A stretch of DNA of 64,000 nt from Streptomyces sp. NBC_01317 (GTDB lineage: Bacteria; Actinomycetota; Actinomycetes; Streptomycetales; Streptomycetaceae): NCBI RefSeq assembly GCF_035961655.1, contig NZ_CP108393.1, positions 6,309,001-6,373,000 on the forward strand. Reading direction: 5' to 3'. This document shows positions 28,801-39,222 of the stretch, one piece after another (within the stretch, counting starts at the first letter, position 1; each line of letters begins with the position of its first letter). The position numbers and the translations under genes are program-made. The notes under the pieces are model-generated. The model was not told where the DNA came from. It worked only from the letters and a program-made list of their open reading frames with translations, and ran no database searches.

Positions 28801-30398
28801 GCGAGACGGAGGCGGCGGCAGCCGGTCCCGGCGAGGACCCCGCCGCTGCCGGTGCGGTCACCGCCGGGGAAGCCGTCAGCGGCACGGAACGGGCCGCCCC
28901 GGCAGAGGGCCCCGAGGGGTGGCGGCGGCTGGACCGGCGCAGCCTCCTCGTCACCGCGACCGTCCTCGCGGGCATCGCCCTCGGTGCCGGGGTGCCGACC
29001 GCTGTCGGGATGACGGGCGGCATGCCCCTGGGCGAAGCACTGGCCTGGGTCCTCGCCGGCACCGGAGCCCTGACCGCGTGCGGCACCGGCGGCGAGTACG
29101 TCCGCTGGCGCCGTACCCGCTACCGCATCGGCCCCGAGCGGGCCGAACTCCACACCGGCCTCTTCCTGGTCAAACGCCGGTCCCTGGCCCGCGAACGCAT
29201 ACGCGGCGTCGACCTCACCGCCAGCCTCCTGCTGCGGTCCTTCGGCCTCGTCAAGGTCAGGATCGGCACCGGCGAGCACACCGGCAACGAATCCACCCTG
29301 GAGCTCGACGCGGTCCGCAGGGCCGAGGGGGAGCGGCTCCGCAGGGAACTGCTCGACCGGACCCCCGGGGAGCCCGGACCGCACCGCGAGGGCACGCTGG
29401 CGGTCCTCGACCCCGGCTGGATCAGATACGCCCCGGTCTCCTTCCTCGCGCCCCTGCTCGGCGGCACGGCCGCCGGCGGTCTCCTCCAGGTCAGCGACTG
29501 GTTCGGCGCCCAGACCCAGGTGATCGACTGGGTGGCGGACCGCCTGCGGGACACCCCGCTGCTCTGGTCGGCCGCCGCGCTGGTCGCGGCGGCGGGGCTG
29601 GCCGGCATCGTGGGCACCCTCGGCCTGTGGGTCGAGATGTGGTGGAACTACCGGCTGGAAAGGGAGCCCGGCGGCACCCTGCGCGTCCGCAGAGGGCTGC
29701 TCACCTCCCGGTCCGTCTCCATCGAGGAACGGCGGCTGCGCGGCGTCGAGCTGGTCGAACCGATCGGCGTACGGCTCGTCGGCGCGGCCCGGCTGGACGC
29801 CGTCGCCACCGGCCTCGTCCACGACGACGAGGACAAACACGCCGACCACAAGACCCTCCTGCCCGCCGCGCCCACCTCCTTCGTCCACGCACTGGCGGCA
29901 CAGGTCCTCCGGGAGCCCGCGTCCCCCACGCACACGGCCCGGCTGATCCCCCACCCGAGGGCGGCCCGCTCCCGCAGACTGCGCCGCGCCCTGGCGGCGG
30001 TCCTGCTGCCGGCCACGCTCCTCGCGGTCCTCGGCCTCCTCCTGACGAAGGTGCTGCTGTACGTGGCGGCGGCGGCCACGGCCGTCCTGCTCCCCCTGGC
30101 CGTCCTCCTGGCCCTGGACGCGGCCCGCAACCTGGGCCACGCCACCACCGGCGCCTACCTGGTGGCCCGCTCGGGAACACTCCGCCGCACGACGGTTGCC
30201 CTCCAGCGGGGCGGTGTGATCGGCTGGACGATCAGCCAGTCGTACTTCCAGCGCAGGGCCGGCCTGATCACCCTGACGGCGACCACAGCCGCCGGAGAAG
30301 GCGCGTACTCCCTCAAGGACGCGTCACAGGCCGAAGCCCTCCCCTTCGCGGCCCACGCCGTCCCCGGCCTGCTGGAACCGTTCCTGGAATCCGAGTGA
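28797..30398 (+). CDS. Large bacterial PH-domain (YdbT-like) membrane protein
   Basis: A 533-residue partner of the upstream gene. It has an acidic disordered N-terminus, then repeated units of two membrane helices plus a bPH2 domain: first around RYRIGPERAELHTGLFLVKR, second around NYRLEREPGGTLRVRRGLLTSRSVSIEERRLRGVE, third around TTGAYLVARSGTLRRTTVAL. This three-unit layout is that of YdbT. The frame is open from 28368, but ATG 28797 overlapping the previous stop is the coupled start. It is probably a membrane scaffold complex with the small partner. Confidence 0.8.
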   Translation: MSETEAAAAGPGEDPAAAGAVTAGEAVSGTERAAPAEGPEGWRRLDRRSLLVTATVLAGIALGAGVPTAVGMTGGMPLGEALAWVLAGTGALTACGTGGEYVRWRRTRYRIGPERAELHTGLFLVKRRSLARERIRGVDLTASLLLRSFGLVKVRIGTGEHTGNESTLELDAVRRAEGERLRRELLDRTPGEPGPHREGTLAVLDPGWIRYAPVSFLAPLLGGTAAGGLLQVSDWFGAQTQVIDWVADRLRDTPLLWSAAALVAAAGLAGIVGTLGLWVEMWWNYRLEREPGGTLRVRRGLLTSRSVSIEERRLRGVELVEPIGVRLVGAARLDAVATGLVHDDEDKHADHKTLLPAAPTSFVHALAAQVLREPASPTHTARLIPHPRAARSRRLRRALAAVLLPATLLAVLGLLLTKVLLYVAAAATAVLLPLAVLLALDAARNLGHATTGAYLVARSGTLRRTTVALQRGGVIGWTISQSYFQRRAGLITLTATTAAGEGAYSLKDASQAEALPFAAHAVPGLLEPFLESE

Positions 30399-30429
30399 CG
30401 TACGGTCCGCGGGACGCGAACATGACCGT

Positions 30430-31269
30430 ATGACAGCAACCAGCCGCCGTACGGTACTTGCCGCTCTCGCCACCGCCGCCGTGAGCGGGTCCGTGACGGC
30501 CGGGCAGGCGCGGGCCGTCGTGGCGGTGGAGGACCACTACGCCTCCTCCACCGACCTCTACACCCGGCTCGCGGGAAGGGAAGGGACCGACTTCGCCCGC
30601 CGTTACCGGCGCCACGAGCGGGTCGACAGCAGCCTCGGCTCGGTGTTCCCGTACGGCCGCACCGTCGTGATGGCGCCGCACGGGGGCGGGATCGAGACCG
30701 GGACCTCGGAGTTGTGCCTCGCGATCGCCGGATACCACCCCGCCACCCTCGCCCCCCTGCCGGGCGGGGGCGCGCTCCACGACTACTGGATGTTCGAGGG
30801 GCTGCTCGACGCCGGCAACGGGGATCTGCACATCACCTCGTCCCACATCGACGACCGCGTCGCCCTGTCCCTGGCGGCCGGCAGCCTCAACGTGGTGTCC
30901 CTGCACGGCTGTAGGCCCGACCAGGCCGGCGCGCCCGTCTCCCGGCCCGAGGCCGTGGTCGTGGGCGGGCGCAACGCCACGTTCAAGCAGTACCTGCACG
31001 ACGAGCTGCGGGCGGCCGGGTTCCAGACGATCGACGGGTCGGCCGTACCGGACCTCGCCGGGGTGGACCCGGAGAACCTGTGCAACCGCACCCTGCTGGG
31101 CAAGGGCGGACAGCTGGAACTCACCACCGACCTGCGGAGGAGCATGTTCGGCACCTTCACCCGGGCCGGGCGGGCGGGCTCCACCAACGAGATCTTCGAC
31201 GCCTTCACCGCCGCCGTCCGCACCGCCGTCACGCGGCTGGAGGCGGGCGCGGACCAGGTCATCCTCTGA
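30430..31269 (+). CDS. Poly-gamma-glutamate hydrolase family protein, Tat-exported
   Basis: A 279-residue secreted enzyme of the phage PGA-hydrolase (PghP-like) family, which cleaves gamma-glutamyl polymers. The Tat signal is SRRTVLAALATAAVSG, cleaved near ARA. Putative zinc and active-site motifs are MAPHGGGIETGTSEL, LHITSSHIDD and VVSLHGC, the expected set for this family. The end, RAGRAGSTNEIFDAFTAAVRTAV, is also conserved. Function outside the cell is probably use of gamma-polyglutamate capsules as nutrient, or wall-peptide trimming. Separate from the PH genes by 31 bases; convergent with pgl across a hairpin. Confidence 0.85.
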   Translation: MTATSRRTVLAALATAAVSGSVTAGQARAVVAVEDHYASSTDLYTRLAGREGTDFARRYRRHERVDSSLGSVFPYGRTVVMAPHGGGIETGTSELCLAIAGYHPATLAPLPGGGALHDYWMFEGLLDAGNGDLHITSSHIDDRVALSLAAGSLNVVSLHGCRPDQAGAPVSRPEAVVVGGRNATFKQYLHDELRAAGFQTIDGSAVPDLAGVDPENLCNRTLLGKGGQLELTTDLRRSMFGTFTRAGRAGSTNEIFDAFTAAVRTAVTRLEAGADQVIL

Positions 31270-31283
31270 CGCGGCGCAGTGGC

Positions 31284-31331
31284 GACGCAGAAGGCCCGGT
31301 CCGCCTCGCGGCGCAACCGGGCCTTCGCGTC
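31284..31331. terminator. Two-way hairpin between the PGA hydrolase gene and pgl
   Basis: GACGC-A-GAAGGCCCGGT pairs with ACCGGGCCTTC-GCGTC across a 15-base loop. It lies between two convergent stops, so it can serve both strands. Confidence 0.7.
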
Positions 31332-31348
31332 GGGGTGGTGACAGGACG

Positions 31349-32131
31349 TCAGGCCACCGACGGGGGATACAGGTCCCTCGGCAGCTTCGACGCCGCGTCC
31401 GCGTCCAGGAGCCACAGCGTGCGGCTCCTGCCGTACGCGCCCGCCGCCGGGGCCTGGATCTCGCCCGCGCCCGACAGGGCGATCTCCGCCGCCCCCGCCT
31501 TGTCCCCGCCCGCCGCCAGCAGCCACACCTCGTGCGCCGCGCGGATCGCGGGCAGGGTGAGGGAGATGCGCAGCGGCGGAGGCTTGGGAGCGCCGTGCAC
31601 GGCGACGACCGTGCGCTCCGTCTCCCGTACCCCGGGCAGCTCGGGGAAGAGCGACGCCACGTGCGTGTCGGGGCCCACCCCCAGCATCAGGACATCGAAG
31701 GACGGTACCTGGGCGTGGTCCTCCGGGCGGGAGGCCGCGGCCAGTTCGGTCGCGTACGCGGCGGCCGCCGCCTCCACGTCGTTGCCGTACGGGCCGTCCG
31801 ACGCCGGCATCGCGTGCACCCGGGCGGGGTCCAGCGGAACCGAGTCGAGCAGCGCCTCACGGGCCTGGGTGATGTTGCGCTCCGGGTCGCCCTCCGGCAG
31901 GAAGCGCTCGTCGCCCCACCACAGGTCGAGACGCGACCAGTCGACCGCGTCCCGCGCGGGCGCCGCCGACAGCGCGGCCAGCAGGCCGTTGCCGTTGCGC
32001 CCGCCCGTGAGCACCACCGAGGCAGAGCCGCGGGAGGCCTGGGCGTCCACGATCCTCGTGATCAGCCGGGCCGCCGTGGCCTGCGCCATCAGCTCCTTGT
32101 CCCGGTGGACGACCAGGTGCGGGGCGCTCAC
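31349..32131 (-). CDS. pgl: 6-phosphogluconolactonase
   Basis: A 260-residue DevB/SOL-type lactonase hydrolysing 6-phosphogluconolactone in the oxidative pentose phosphate pathway. Visible are VVLTGGRNGNGLLAAL (phosphate loop), DLWWGDERFLPEGDPERNITQA, LMLGVGPDTHVASLFP (the active-site His) and RISLTLPAIRAAHEVWLLAAG. The start GTG overlaps the opcA stop by 4 bases. It is the last gene of tkt-tal-zwf-opcA-pgl, directly downstream of the enzyme whose product it uses. Confidence 0.95.
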   Translation of the reverse strand: MSAPHLVVHRDKELMAQATAARLITRIVDAQASRGSASVVLTGGRNGNGLLAALSAAPARDAVDWSRLDLWWGDERFLPEGDPERNITQAREALLDSVPLDPARVHAMPASDGPYGNDVEAAAAAYATELAAASRPEDHAQVPSFDVLMLGVGPDTHVASLFPELPGVRETERTVVAVHGAPKPPPLRISLTLPAIRAAHEVWLLAAGGDKAGAAEIALSGAGEIQAPAAGAYGRSRTLWLLDADAASKLPRDLYPPSVA

Positions 32132-33135
32132 TTCGAGGCCGCCTTCTTCGCCGCGGCCCGTTTCGCGGGGGCGGCCGGTGCCTCCGGGGTGGGGACCGCC
32201 TGCCCCGACGCGTCCCCGAGCTTCTCCACGCCGTACCGCAGGGCCGACGCGTAGATCTCGTCCGGGTCGAGCCGGCGCAGCTCCTCCGCGATCAGCTCCG
32301 ACGTGTCACGCCGGTTGAGCGCCACCGCCCGGTCCGGCTGGCCGTCGATGGACAGCGTCGCGAGCGTGCCGTCCAGGCGCGTGAGCGTGATCGGCCCGCA
32401 GTCGGTCTCCATCCTGACGGACGTCAGGCCGGGACCGGCCGAGACCGTGCGCTTGACCGGTACGTGCAGCCGGTCGGCGAGCCACATGCCGAGCAGCTCA
32501 CCGCTCGCGTTCAGCTCCTCGCCCTCCACCTCGACCCCGGTGACCGCGCACTCGACCTGGTCCAGGGCCGCCGCGAGCATGGAGCGCCACGGGGTGATCC
32601 TGGCCCACGCGAGGTCCGTGTCGCCGGGGGTGTAGACGGCGGCGCGGGACTTGAGCTCCTCGATCGGGTGCTCCGCCGCGTACGTGTCCGTCACCCGGCG
32701 CTGGGCCAGGGTGCCCAGCGGGTCCTTCGCCGGGTTGAGGGGCGCGTTGACCGCCCACCACACGACGACGGGCGCGTCCGGCAGCAGCAGCGGCAGGACC
32801 ACCGACTGGGCGTGGTCGATGACCTCGCCGTACAGCCGCAGGACGACCGTCTCGCCGGTGCCGGCGTCGACGCCCACCCGCACCTCGGCGTCCAGGCGCG
32901 GCTTGGCGCGGTCGCGCGCCGAGCGCGAGACCCGCTTGATGATGACGAGCTTGCGCGAGGGGTGCTCACGGGACGCGTCGTTGGCGGCCTTGAGCGCGTC
33001 GTACGCGTTCTCCTCGTCGGTGACGAGGACCAGCGTCAGGACCATGCCGACGGCGGGGGTGCCGATCGCCCTGCGCCCCTGCACCAGCGCCTTGTTGATC
33101 TTGCTGGACGTGGTGTCCGTAAGGTCGATCTTCAT
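32128..33135 (-). CDS. opcA: Glucose-6-phosphate dehydrogenase assembly protein OpcA
   Basis: A 335-residue actinobacterial and cyanobacterial protein that activates or assembles glucose-6-phosphate dehydrogenase. It begins MKIDLTDTTSSKINKAL, has the central VVWWAVNAPLNPAKDPLG and TDLAWARITPWRSMLAAAL, and ends in a Lys/Ala-rich tail (KRAAAKKAASK). Frame analysis upstream is misleading, because the same frame stays open through zwf; ATG 33135, overlapping the zwf stop by ATGA, is clearly the start. It lies between zwf and pgl, as in other actinobacteria. Confidence 0.95.
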   Translation of the reverse strand: MKIDLTDTTSSKINKALVQGRRAIGTPAVGMVLTLVLVTDEENAYDALKAANDASREHPSRKLVIIKRVSRSARDRAKPRLDAEVRVGVDAGTGETVVLRLYGEVIDHAQSVVLPLLLPDAPVVVWWAVNAPLNPAKDPLGTLAQRRVTDTYAAEHPIEELKSRAAVYTPGDTDLAWARITPWRSMLAAALDQVECAVTGVEVEGEELNASGELLGMWLADRLHVPVKRTVSAGPGLTSVRMETDCGPITLTRLDGTLATLSIDGQPDRAVALNRRDTSELIAEELRRLDPDEIYASALRYGVEKLGDASGQAVPTPEAPAAPAKRAAAKKAASK

Positions 33136-34664
33136 GGCCGACGCCAGCTCCGTCCGTGTCGTGCGAGCATTTCGTCCGCCTCGACCGGACCCCAGGTCCC
33201 GGACTCGTACTGCGCGGGCTTGCCGTGCGCGTCCCAGTACTGCTCGATCGGGTCGAGGATCTTCCAGGACAGCTCGACCTCCTCCGTGCGCGGGAAGAGG
33301 TTCGAGTCGCCGAGCAGCACATCGAGGATGAGCCGCTCGTACGCCTCGGGGCTGGACTCCGTGAAGGACTCGCCGTACGCGAAGTCCATCGAGACGTCCC
33401 GCACCTCCATCGCCGTGCCGGGCACCTTCGAGCCGAAGCGCATGGTCACGCCCTCGTCCGGCTGGACGCGGATGACCAGGGCGTTCTGCCCCAGCTCTTC
33501 CGTGGCCGTGTGGTCGAAGGGGGAGTGCGGGGCCCGCTGGAACACCACCGCGATCTCGGTGACCCGGCGGCCGAGGCGCTTGCCGGTACGGAGGTAGAAG
33601 GGGACGCCCGCCCAGCGGCGGTTGTCGATCTCCACCTTCACGGCGGCGTAGGTGTCGGTCTTCGACTTGGGGTCGATGCCGTCTTCCTGGAGGTAGCCGA
33701 CGGCCTTCTCGCCGCCCTGCCACCCGGACGCGTACTGCCCGCGCACCGTGTCCGCGCCGAGGTCGGCCGGCAGCCGTACGGCGCCGAGGACCTTGGTCTT
33801 CTCCGCCGCCAGCGCGTCCGCGTCGAAGGAGGCGGGCTCCTCCATCGCGGTCAGCGCGAGCAGCTGGAGCAGGTGGTTCTGGATGACGTCCCGGGCCGCG
33901 CCGATGCCGTCGTAGTACCCGGCCCGGCCGCCGATCCCGATGTCCTCGGCCATCGTGATCTGGACGTGGTCGACGTACGACCGGTTCCAGATCGGCTCGA
34001 ACAGGGTGTTGGCGAAGCGGAGCGCCAGGATGTTCTGGACGGTCTCCTTGCCGAGGTAGTGGTCGATCCGGAAGACCTCGTTGGACGGGAAGACCTCGTG
34101 CACGACCTTGTTGAGGGCCTGCGCGGACTTGAGGTCGTGCCCGAACGGCTTCTCGATGACCGCGCGGCGCCAGGAGCCCTTCTTCTGGTCGGCCAGCCCG
34201 TGCTTCTTGAGCTGCTGGACGACCTGCGGGAAGAACTTCGGCGGTACGGAGAGGTAGAAGGCGAAGTTGCCGCCCGTCCCCTGCTTCTTGTCGAGGTCGT
34301 CGATCGTCGCCTTGAGGTTCTCGAACGCCTCGTCGTCGTCGAAGTTGCCCTGGACGAAGCGCATCCCCTGGACGAGCTGCTGCCAGACCTCCTCGCGGAA
34401 CGGCGTGCGCGCGTGTTCCTTGACGGCGTCGTGGACCTCCTGCGCGAAGTCCTCGTCCTGCCATTCGCGGCGCGCGAAGCCGACGAGCGAGAAGCCCGGC
34501 GGCAGCAGCCCGCGGTTGGCGAGGTCATAGATGGCGGGCATCAGCTTTTTGCGGGACAAATCGCCCGTGACGCCAAAGATGACCAGGCCCGACGGCCCCG
34601 CGATGAGCGGGAGCCGTCGGTCCGCGGCGTCACGGAGCGGATTCGCTCCGTGGGTTGCGGTCAA
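33132..34664 (-). CDS. zwf: Glucose-6-phosphate 1-dehydrogenase
   Basis: A 510-residue enzyme catalysing the first, NADPH-forming step of the pentose phosphate pathway. The dinucleotide motif is VIFGVTGDLSRKKLMPAIYDL; the active-site signature is RIDHYLGKETVQN with the catalytic His. Downstream SYVDHVQITMAEDIGIGGRAGYYD and KRLGRRVTEIAVVFQ are family-specific. It starts 5 bases after the tal stop and overlaps opcA by 4 bases, so dehydrogenase and its assembly factor are translationally coupled. Confidence 0.97.
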   Translation of the reverse strand: MTATHGANPLRDAADRRLPLIAGPSGLVIFGVTGDLSRKKLMPAIYDLANRGLLPPGFSLVGFARREWQDEDFAQEVHDAVKEHARTPFREEVWQQLVQGMRFVQGNFDDDEAFENLKATIDDLDKKQGTGGNFAFYLSVPPKFFPQVVQQLKKHGLADQKKGSWRRAVIEKPFGHDLKSAQALNKVVHEVFPSNEVFRIDHYLGKETVQNILALRFANTLFEPIWNRSYVDHVQITMAEDIGIGGRAGYYDGIGAARDVIQNHLLQLLALTAMEEPASFDADALAAEKTKVLGAVRLPADLGADTVRGQYASGWQGGEKAVGYLQEDGIDPKSKTDTYAAVKVEIDNRRWAGVPFYLRTGKRLGRRVTEIAVVFQRAPHSPFDHTATEELGQNALVIRVQPDEGVTMRFGSKVPGTAMEVRDVSMDFAYGESFTESSPEAYERLILDVLLGDSNLFPRTEEVELSWKILDPIEQYWDAHGKPAQYESGTWGPVEADEMLARHGRSWRRP

Positions 34665-34669
34665 GGAGA

Positions 34670-35788
34670 TCAGCCCTCCGAAGGGGCGAGGCGCTTGAGC
34701 TCGGCCTCGGTCGACTTGAGCAGGTCGGTCCAGGCGCTCTCGAACTTCTCGACGCCCTCGTCCTCCAGCAGCTGGACGACCTCGTCGTACGAGATCCCCA
34801 GCTTCTCGACGGCATCGAGGTCCGCGCGTGCCTGGTCGTACGTGCCGCGCACCGTGTCACCGGTGATCTGCCCGCTGTCCGCGGTGGCGTCCAGCGTGGC
34901 CTCCGGCATGGTGTTCACCGTGTTCGGCGCGACCAGCTCGTCGACGTACAGGGTCGGCTTGTACGCCGGGTCCTTGACGCCCGTCGAGGCCCACAGCGGA
35001 CGCTGCTTGTTGGCCTGCGCGCGGTCCAGGGCCGCCCAGCGGTCGGAGGAGAAGACCTCCTCGTACGCCTCGTAGGCCAGCCGGGCGTTGGCGAGGGCGG
35101 CCTTGCCGCGCGCCGCCTTCGCCTCGTCCGTGCCGAGCGCGTCGAGCCGCTTGTCGATCTCGGTGTCCACGCGGGACACGAAGAAGGACGCCACCGAGTG
35201 GATCTTCGAGAGGTCCAGGCCCGAGGCCTTCGCCTTCTCCAGACCCGACAGGTAGGCGTCCATGACCTTGCGGTAGCGCTCCAGCGAGAAGATCAGCGTG
35301 ACGTTGACGCTGATGCCCCGGCCGATGGTCTCGGTGATCGCCGGCAGGCCGGCCTCGGTCGCCGGGATCTTGATGAGCGTGTTCGGCCGGTCCACCAGCC
35401 ACGCCAGCTGCTTGGCCTCGGCGGTGGTCGCGGTCGTGTTGTGGGCCAGGCGCGGGTCCACCTCGATGGAGACCCGGCCGTCCTGGCCGTCCGTCCGGTC
35501 GAAGACCGGGCGCAGGATGTCGGCGGCGTCGCGGACGTCCGCCGTCGTGATCATGCGGATGGCCTCTTCGACCGTGACCTTGCGGGCGGCCAGCTCGGTC
35601 AGCTGGGTGTCGTACCCGTCGCCCTCCGAGATCGCCTTCTGGAAGATCGACGGGTTGGTGGTGACACCCACCACGTGCTGCTGGTCGATGAGTTCGGCGA
35701 GATTGCCGGACGTGATGCGCTTGCGCGACAGGTCGTCGAGCCAGATCGCGACGCCTTCGTCGGAGAGGCGCTTGAGTGCGTCTGTCAT
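34670..35788 (-). CDS. tal: Transaldolase
   Basis: A 372-residue transaldolase of the long actinobacterial/cyanobacterial type, moving dihydroxyacetone units in the non-oxidative pentose phosphate pathway. The motif [13 protein letters not shown] lies near residue 45. The Schiff-base Lys is in [15 protein letters not shown], with [20 protein letters not shown] after it. The frame is open to 35965, but ATG 35788 begins [13 protein letters not shown], the known form. It lies between tkt (34 bases away) and zwf. Confidence 0.96.
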   Translation of the reverse strand: MTDALKRLSDEGVAIWLDDLSRKRITSGNLAELIDQQHVVGVTTNPSIFQKAISEGDGYDTQLTELAARKVTVEEAIRMITTADVRDAADILRPVFDRTDGQDGRVSIEVDPRLAHNTTATTAEAKQLAWLVDRPNTLIKIPATEAGLPAITETIGRGISVNVTLIFSLERYRKVMDAYLSGLEKAKASGLDLSKIHSVASFFVSRVDTEIDKRLDALGTDEAKAARGKAALANARLAYEAYEEVFSSDRWAALDRAQANKQRPLWASTGVKDPAYKPTLYVDELVAPNTVNTMPEATLDATADSGQITGDTVRGTYDQARADLDAVEKLGISYDEVVQLLEDEGVEKFESAWTDLLKSTEAELKRLAPSEG

Positions 35789-35822
35789 GAGAAATACATC
35801 TCCTACGGTTCGTATAACGGCG

Positions 35823-37898
35823 TCAGCGCGCGGAGGCTTCCAGTGATTCCCGGGCAGCGGTGGCGACCGCCTCGGCGGTGAAGCCGAACTCGCGGAACAG
35901 CACCTTCGCGTCCGCGGATGCCCCGAAATGCTCCAGCGACACGATGCGCCCCGCGTCGCCCACAAAACGGTGCCAGGTGAGCCCGATCCCGGCCTCGACC
36001 GCCACGCGCGCCTTCACGGACGGCGGCAGTACGGCGTCCCGGTAGGCCTGGTCCTGCTCGTCGAACCACTCCACCGACGGCATCGACACGACCCGCGTGG
36101 GGATGCCGTCCGCCTGGAGCAGCTCACGGGCCTCGACAGCCAGCTGGAGCTCGGAGCCCGTACCGATCAGCACGACCCGCGCGGGGCCGCCCTCGGCCTC
36201 GAAGCGGACGTAACCGCCCTTGGCCGCATCGGCGTCGGCCTCGTACGTCGGCACACCCTGGCGTGTCAGCGCCAGACCGTGCGGCGCGCGCTTGGGGTGC
36301 CGCTTGAGGATCTCCGCCCACGCGATCGCCGTCTCGTTGGCGTCGGCGGGACGGACGATGTTGAGACCCGGGATGGCCCGCAGGACGGACAGGTGCTCGA
36401 CCGGCTGGTGCGTCGGGCCGTCCTCGCCCAGGCCGATCGAGTCGTGCGTCCATACATAGGTGACCGGCACGCGCATCAGCGCGGCGAGCCGGACGGCCGG
36501 CCGCATGTAGTCGGAGAACACCAGGAAGGTGCCGCCGTAGATACGGGTGTTGCCGTGCAGCGCGATGCCGTTCATCGTCGCGCCCATGGAGTGCTCGCGG
36601 ATGCCGTAGTGCACCGTGCGGCCGTACGGGTCCGCCTCCGGCAGGGGGTTGCCCTCCGGGAGGAACGACGACGTCTTGTCGATGGTGGTGTTGTTCGAGC
36701 CCGCGAGGTCGGCCGAGCCGCCCCACAGCTCGGGGACGACCTCCCCGAGGGCCTGGAGCACCTTGCCCGAAGCGGCGCGCGTGGCAAGGGACTTGCCGGT
36801 CTCGAAGACCGGCAGTACTTCCTCCCAGCCGGTGGGCAGCTCGCCGGCGCGGACCCGGTCGAACGTCGCGGCGCGCTCGGGGTTGGCCGTACGCCACGCG
36901 GCGAACAGCTTGTCCCACTCGGCGCGCGTCTCGCGGCCGCGGTCGAGGGCCTCGCGCGTGTGCGCGAGCACCTCGTCGTCGACGACGAAGGACTTCTCCG
37001 GGTCGAAGCCGAGCACGCGCTTCGTGGCCGCGACCTCGTCGCCGCCCAGTGCCGAGCCGTGCGCGGCCTCGGTGTTCTGCGCGTTCGGGGCGGGCCAGGC
37101 GATGATCGAACGGGCCGCGATGAACGACGGGCGCCCGGTCTCGGCCTGCGCCGCCCTCAGCGCCTCGTACAGGCCTCGCGGGTCCAGGTCGCCGTTCGGC
37201 AGCTGGTCGACGCGCTGCACGTGCCAGCCGTACGCCTCGTACCGCTTGAGGGTGTCCTCGGAGACGGCCGTCTCCGTGTCGCCCTCGATGGAGATGTGGT
37301 TGTCGTCCCACAGCACGACGAGATTGCCCAGCTTCTGGTGGCCGGCCAGCGAGGACGCCTCCGCGGAGACACCCTCCTGGAGGCAGCCGTCGCCGACGAT
37401 CACCCAGATGGTGTGGTCGAACGGGGAGGTGCCGGCCGCCGCCTCCGGGTCGTACAGTCCGCGCTCGTAGCGGGCGGCCATCGCCATGCCCACCGCGTTC
37501 GCCACGCCCTGTCCGAGCGGGCCCGTCGTGGTCTCGACGCCGACGGTGTGGCCGTACTCCGGGTGGCCGGGGGTCCTCGAACCCCAGGTCCGGAAGGCCT
37601 CCAGGTCGGCCAGGTCCAGGCCGTACCCGGCGAGGAAGAGCTGGATGTAGAGGGTCAGGGAGGTGTGCCCCGGCGAGAGGACGAACCGGTCACGACCGGT
37701 CCACTGGGCGTCGGCCGGGTCGTGCCGCATGAGTTTCTGGAACAAGAGATAGGCAGCGGGCGCCAGGCTCATGGCCGTACCGGGATGGCCGTTGCCGACC
37801 TTCTGTACGGAATCCATGGCGAGGACGCGGGCGGTGTCGACTGCCCGACGGTCCAGATCGGTCCACTCGACGTCTGTGGTGGTCGGCTTGGTGCTCAC
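35823..37898 (-). CDS. tkt: Transketolase
   Basis: A 691-residue thiamine-diphosphate enzyme transferring two-carbon units between sugar phosphates; first gene of the pentose phosphate operon. The substrate His is in [17 protein letters not shown], the ThDP motif is [14 protein letters not shown] running to [10 protein letters not shown], and the second half has the catalytic Glu in [13 protein letters not shown]. The GTG start at 37898 is preceded, on its strand, by GGAGAGGAG about 12-17 bases away, a long spacing, so a shifted start is possible though the N-terminus looks right. ctaB is divergent. Confidence 0.96.
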   Translation of the reverse strand: MSTKPTTTDVEWTDLDRRAVDTARVLAMDSVQKVGNGHPGTAMSLAPAAYLLFQKLMRHDPADAQWTGRDRFVLSPGHTSLTLYIQLFLAGYGLDLADLEAFRTWGSRTPGHPEYGHTVGVETTTGPLGQGVANAVGMAMAARYERGLYDPEAAAGTSPFDHTIWVIVGDGCLQEGVSAEASSLAGHQKLGNLVVLWDDNHISIEGDTETAVSEDTLKRYEAYGWHVQRVDQLPNGDLDPRGLYEALRAAQAETGRPSFIAARSIIAWPAPNAQNTEAAHGSALGGDEVAATKRVLGFDPEKSFVVDDEVLAHTREALDRGRETRAEWDKLFAAWRTANPERAATFDRVRAGELPTGWEEVLPVFETGKSLATRAASGKVLQALGEVVPELWGGSADLAGSNNTTIDKTSSFLPEGNPLPEADPYGRTVHYGIREHSMGATMNGIALHGNTRIYGGTFLVFSDYMRPAVRLAALMRVPVTYVWTHDSIGLGEDGPTHQPVEHLSVLRAIPGLNIVRPADANETAIAWAEILKRHPKRAPHGLALTRQGVPTYEADADAAKGGYVRFEAEGGPARVVLIGTGSELQLAVEARELLQADGIPTRVVSMPSVEWFDEQDQAYRDAVLPPSVKARVAVEAGIGLTWHRFVGDAGRIVSLEHFGASADAKVLFREFGFTAEAVATAARESLEASAR

Positions 37899-38193
37899 CC
37901 TGAGTCAGGGCTCCTCTCCAGCTGTCGAATCCCGGTGCTCTGAGGGCGCACCGGTTCGCTGCCGAGCCTACCCTCGCGACAAACACCCATCTTTTCGAGT
38001 GCCTTTCCAGAGTGCGACGCGTGCGGACACTTCGCCTCCCGGCGCGGCGAAAGGGGGCGGCGGAGCGCCCCCAACACGACCCCACCCCCGCGAAGAACGG
38101 CATCTGGGCAACGTCTAGAGTGACGTGGTACGCGCAAGCCTTTACCGGGTCTTCACGCCCGGAGCTTGCTGGGTTTCTCTGTCAGGGGTGTAC
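37899..38193. promoter_or_regulatory. Divergent control region tkt / ctaB
   Basis: This 295-base gap has no gene. A TAGGCT hexamer on the minus strand (37965-37970) could be the -10 of tkt, and TAGAGT (38116-38121) that of ctaB. Neither has a convincing -35. I see no clear operator. Confidence 0.3.
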
Positions 38194-39141
38194 GTGACAG
38201 CCGTCGAGTCCCGACCCGCAGGGGTCGTCCAGACTCCGATCCCGGGGGGCCGCCGGCCGCTCAGAGCCCGCGTCCTGGCGTTCGTGGCGCTGACGAAGCC
38301 GAGGATCATCGAGCTGCTGCTCATCACCACGGTCCCGGTGATGTTCCTGGCCACCCAAGGGGTGCCGGATCTCTGGCTCGTGGTCACCACGTGTGTCGGC
38401 GGATATCTCTCCGCGGGCGGTGCCAACGCGCTGAACATGTACATCGACCGGGACATCGACGCGCTGATGGACCGTACGTCGCAGCGTCCCCTGGTCACCG
38501 GCATGGTCTCGCCGCGCGAGTGCCTGGCCTTCGGCTTCACGCTGGCCGTCGTCTCGACGCTGTGGTTCGGGCTGCTGGTCAACTGGCTGTCGGCGGCGCT
38601 CTCGCTGGGCGCGCTGCTCTTCTACGTCGTCGTCTACACGATGATCCTCAAACGCCGTACCTCGCAGAACATCGTCTGGGGCGGCATCGCGGGCTGCATG
38701 CCGGTGCTGATCGGCTGGTCGGCGGTGACCGACTCGGTCTCCTGGGCCGCGGTCATCCTCTTCCTCGTCATCTTCTTCTGGACGCCTCCGCACTACTGGC
38801 CGCTGTCCATGAAGGTGAAGGACGACTACGCGCGCGTGGGCGTCCCGATGCTCCCGGTCGTCGCGTCCAACCGGGTGGTGGCCCGCCAGATCGTCGCCTA
38901 CAGCTGGGTGATGGTCGCCGTCTCGCTGCTGCTGACGCCGCTGGGCTACACCGGCTGGTTCTACACGTCGGTGGCGCTGGTGTCCGGCGGCTACTGGCTC
39001 TGGGAGGCCCACGGCCTCCAGTCGCGGGCGAAGTCCGGGGTGACGGGCGCGAAGCTCAAGGAGATGCGGCTGTTCCACTGGTCGATCACCTATGTTTCCC
39101 TCTTGTTCGTCGCCGTGGCGGTCGACCCCTTCCTGCGGTAG
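38194..39141 (+). CDS. ctaB: Haem O synthase (protohaem IX farnesyltransferase)
   Basis: A 315-residue UbiA-family membrane prenyltransferase that farnesylates haem b to haem O for the aa3-type oxidase. It has about nine helices and the two Asp motifs [19 protein letters not shown] (first, NxxxDxxxD) and [13 protein letters not shown] (second), plus [14 protein letters not shown]. The frame is open from 38125; GTG 38194, five bases after AGGGG, is preferred over GTG 38188. It is the partner of ctaA at 40769-41740 on the other strand. Its stop codon lies inside the first unit of a 16-base tandem repeat. Confidence 0.95.
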   Translation: MTAVESRPAGVVQTPIPGGRRPLRARVLAFVALTKPRIIELLLITTVPVMFLATQGVPDLWLVVTTCVGGYLSAGGANALNMYIDRDIDALMDRTSQRPLVTGMVSPRECLAFGFTLAVVSTLWFGLLVNWLSAALSLGALLFYVVVYTMILKRRTSQNIVWGGIAGCMPVLIGWSAVTDSVSWAAVILFLVIFFWTPPHYWPLSMKVKDDYARVGVPMLPVVASNRVVARQIVAYSWVMVAVSLLLTPLGYTGWFYTSVALVSGGYWLWEAHGLQSRAKSGVTGAKLKEMRLFHWSITYVSLLFVAVAVDPFLR

Positions 39142-39196
39142 GCCGATCCCGCGGTAGGCCGGTCCCGCGGTAGGCCGGTCCTGCGGTAGCCCGATT
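39133..39196 (+). repeat. Four 16-base tandem repeats spanning the ctaB stop codon
   Basis: The units are CTGCGGTAGGCCGATC, CCGCGGTAGGCCGGTC twice, and CTGCGGTAGCCCGATT. The first unit holds the end of ctaB (TAG at 39139-39141). Each unit carries the same GCGGTAG, so the stop is preserved in any copy number. Confidence 0.85.
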
Positions 39197-39222
39197 CGTT
39201 ACCCATCGGTAGCATCGGGGCC

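Noticed and set aside
33156..35881. Plus-strand open frames opposite zwf and tal
   Set aside because: zwf, tal and tkt are unmistakable on the minus strand.
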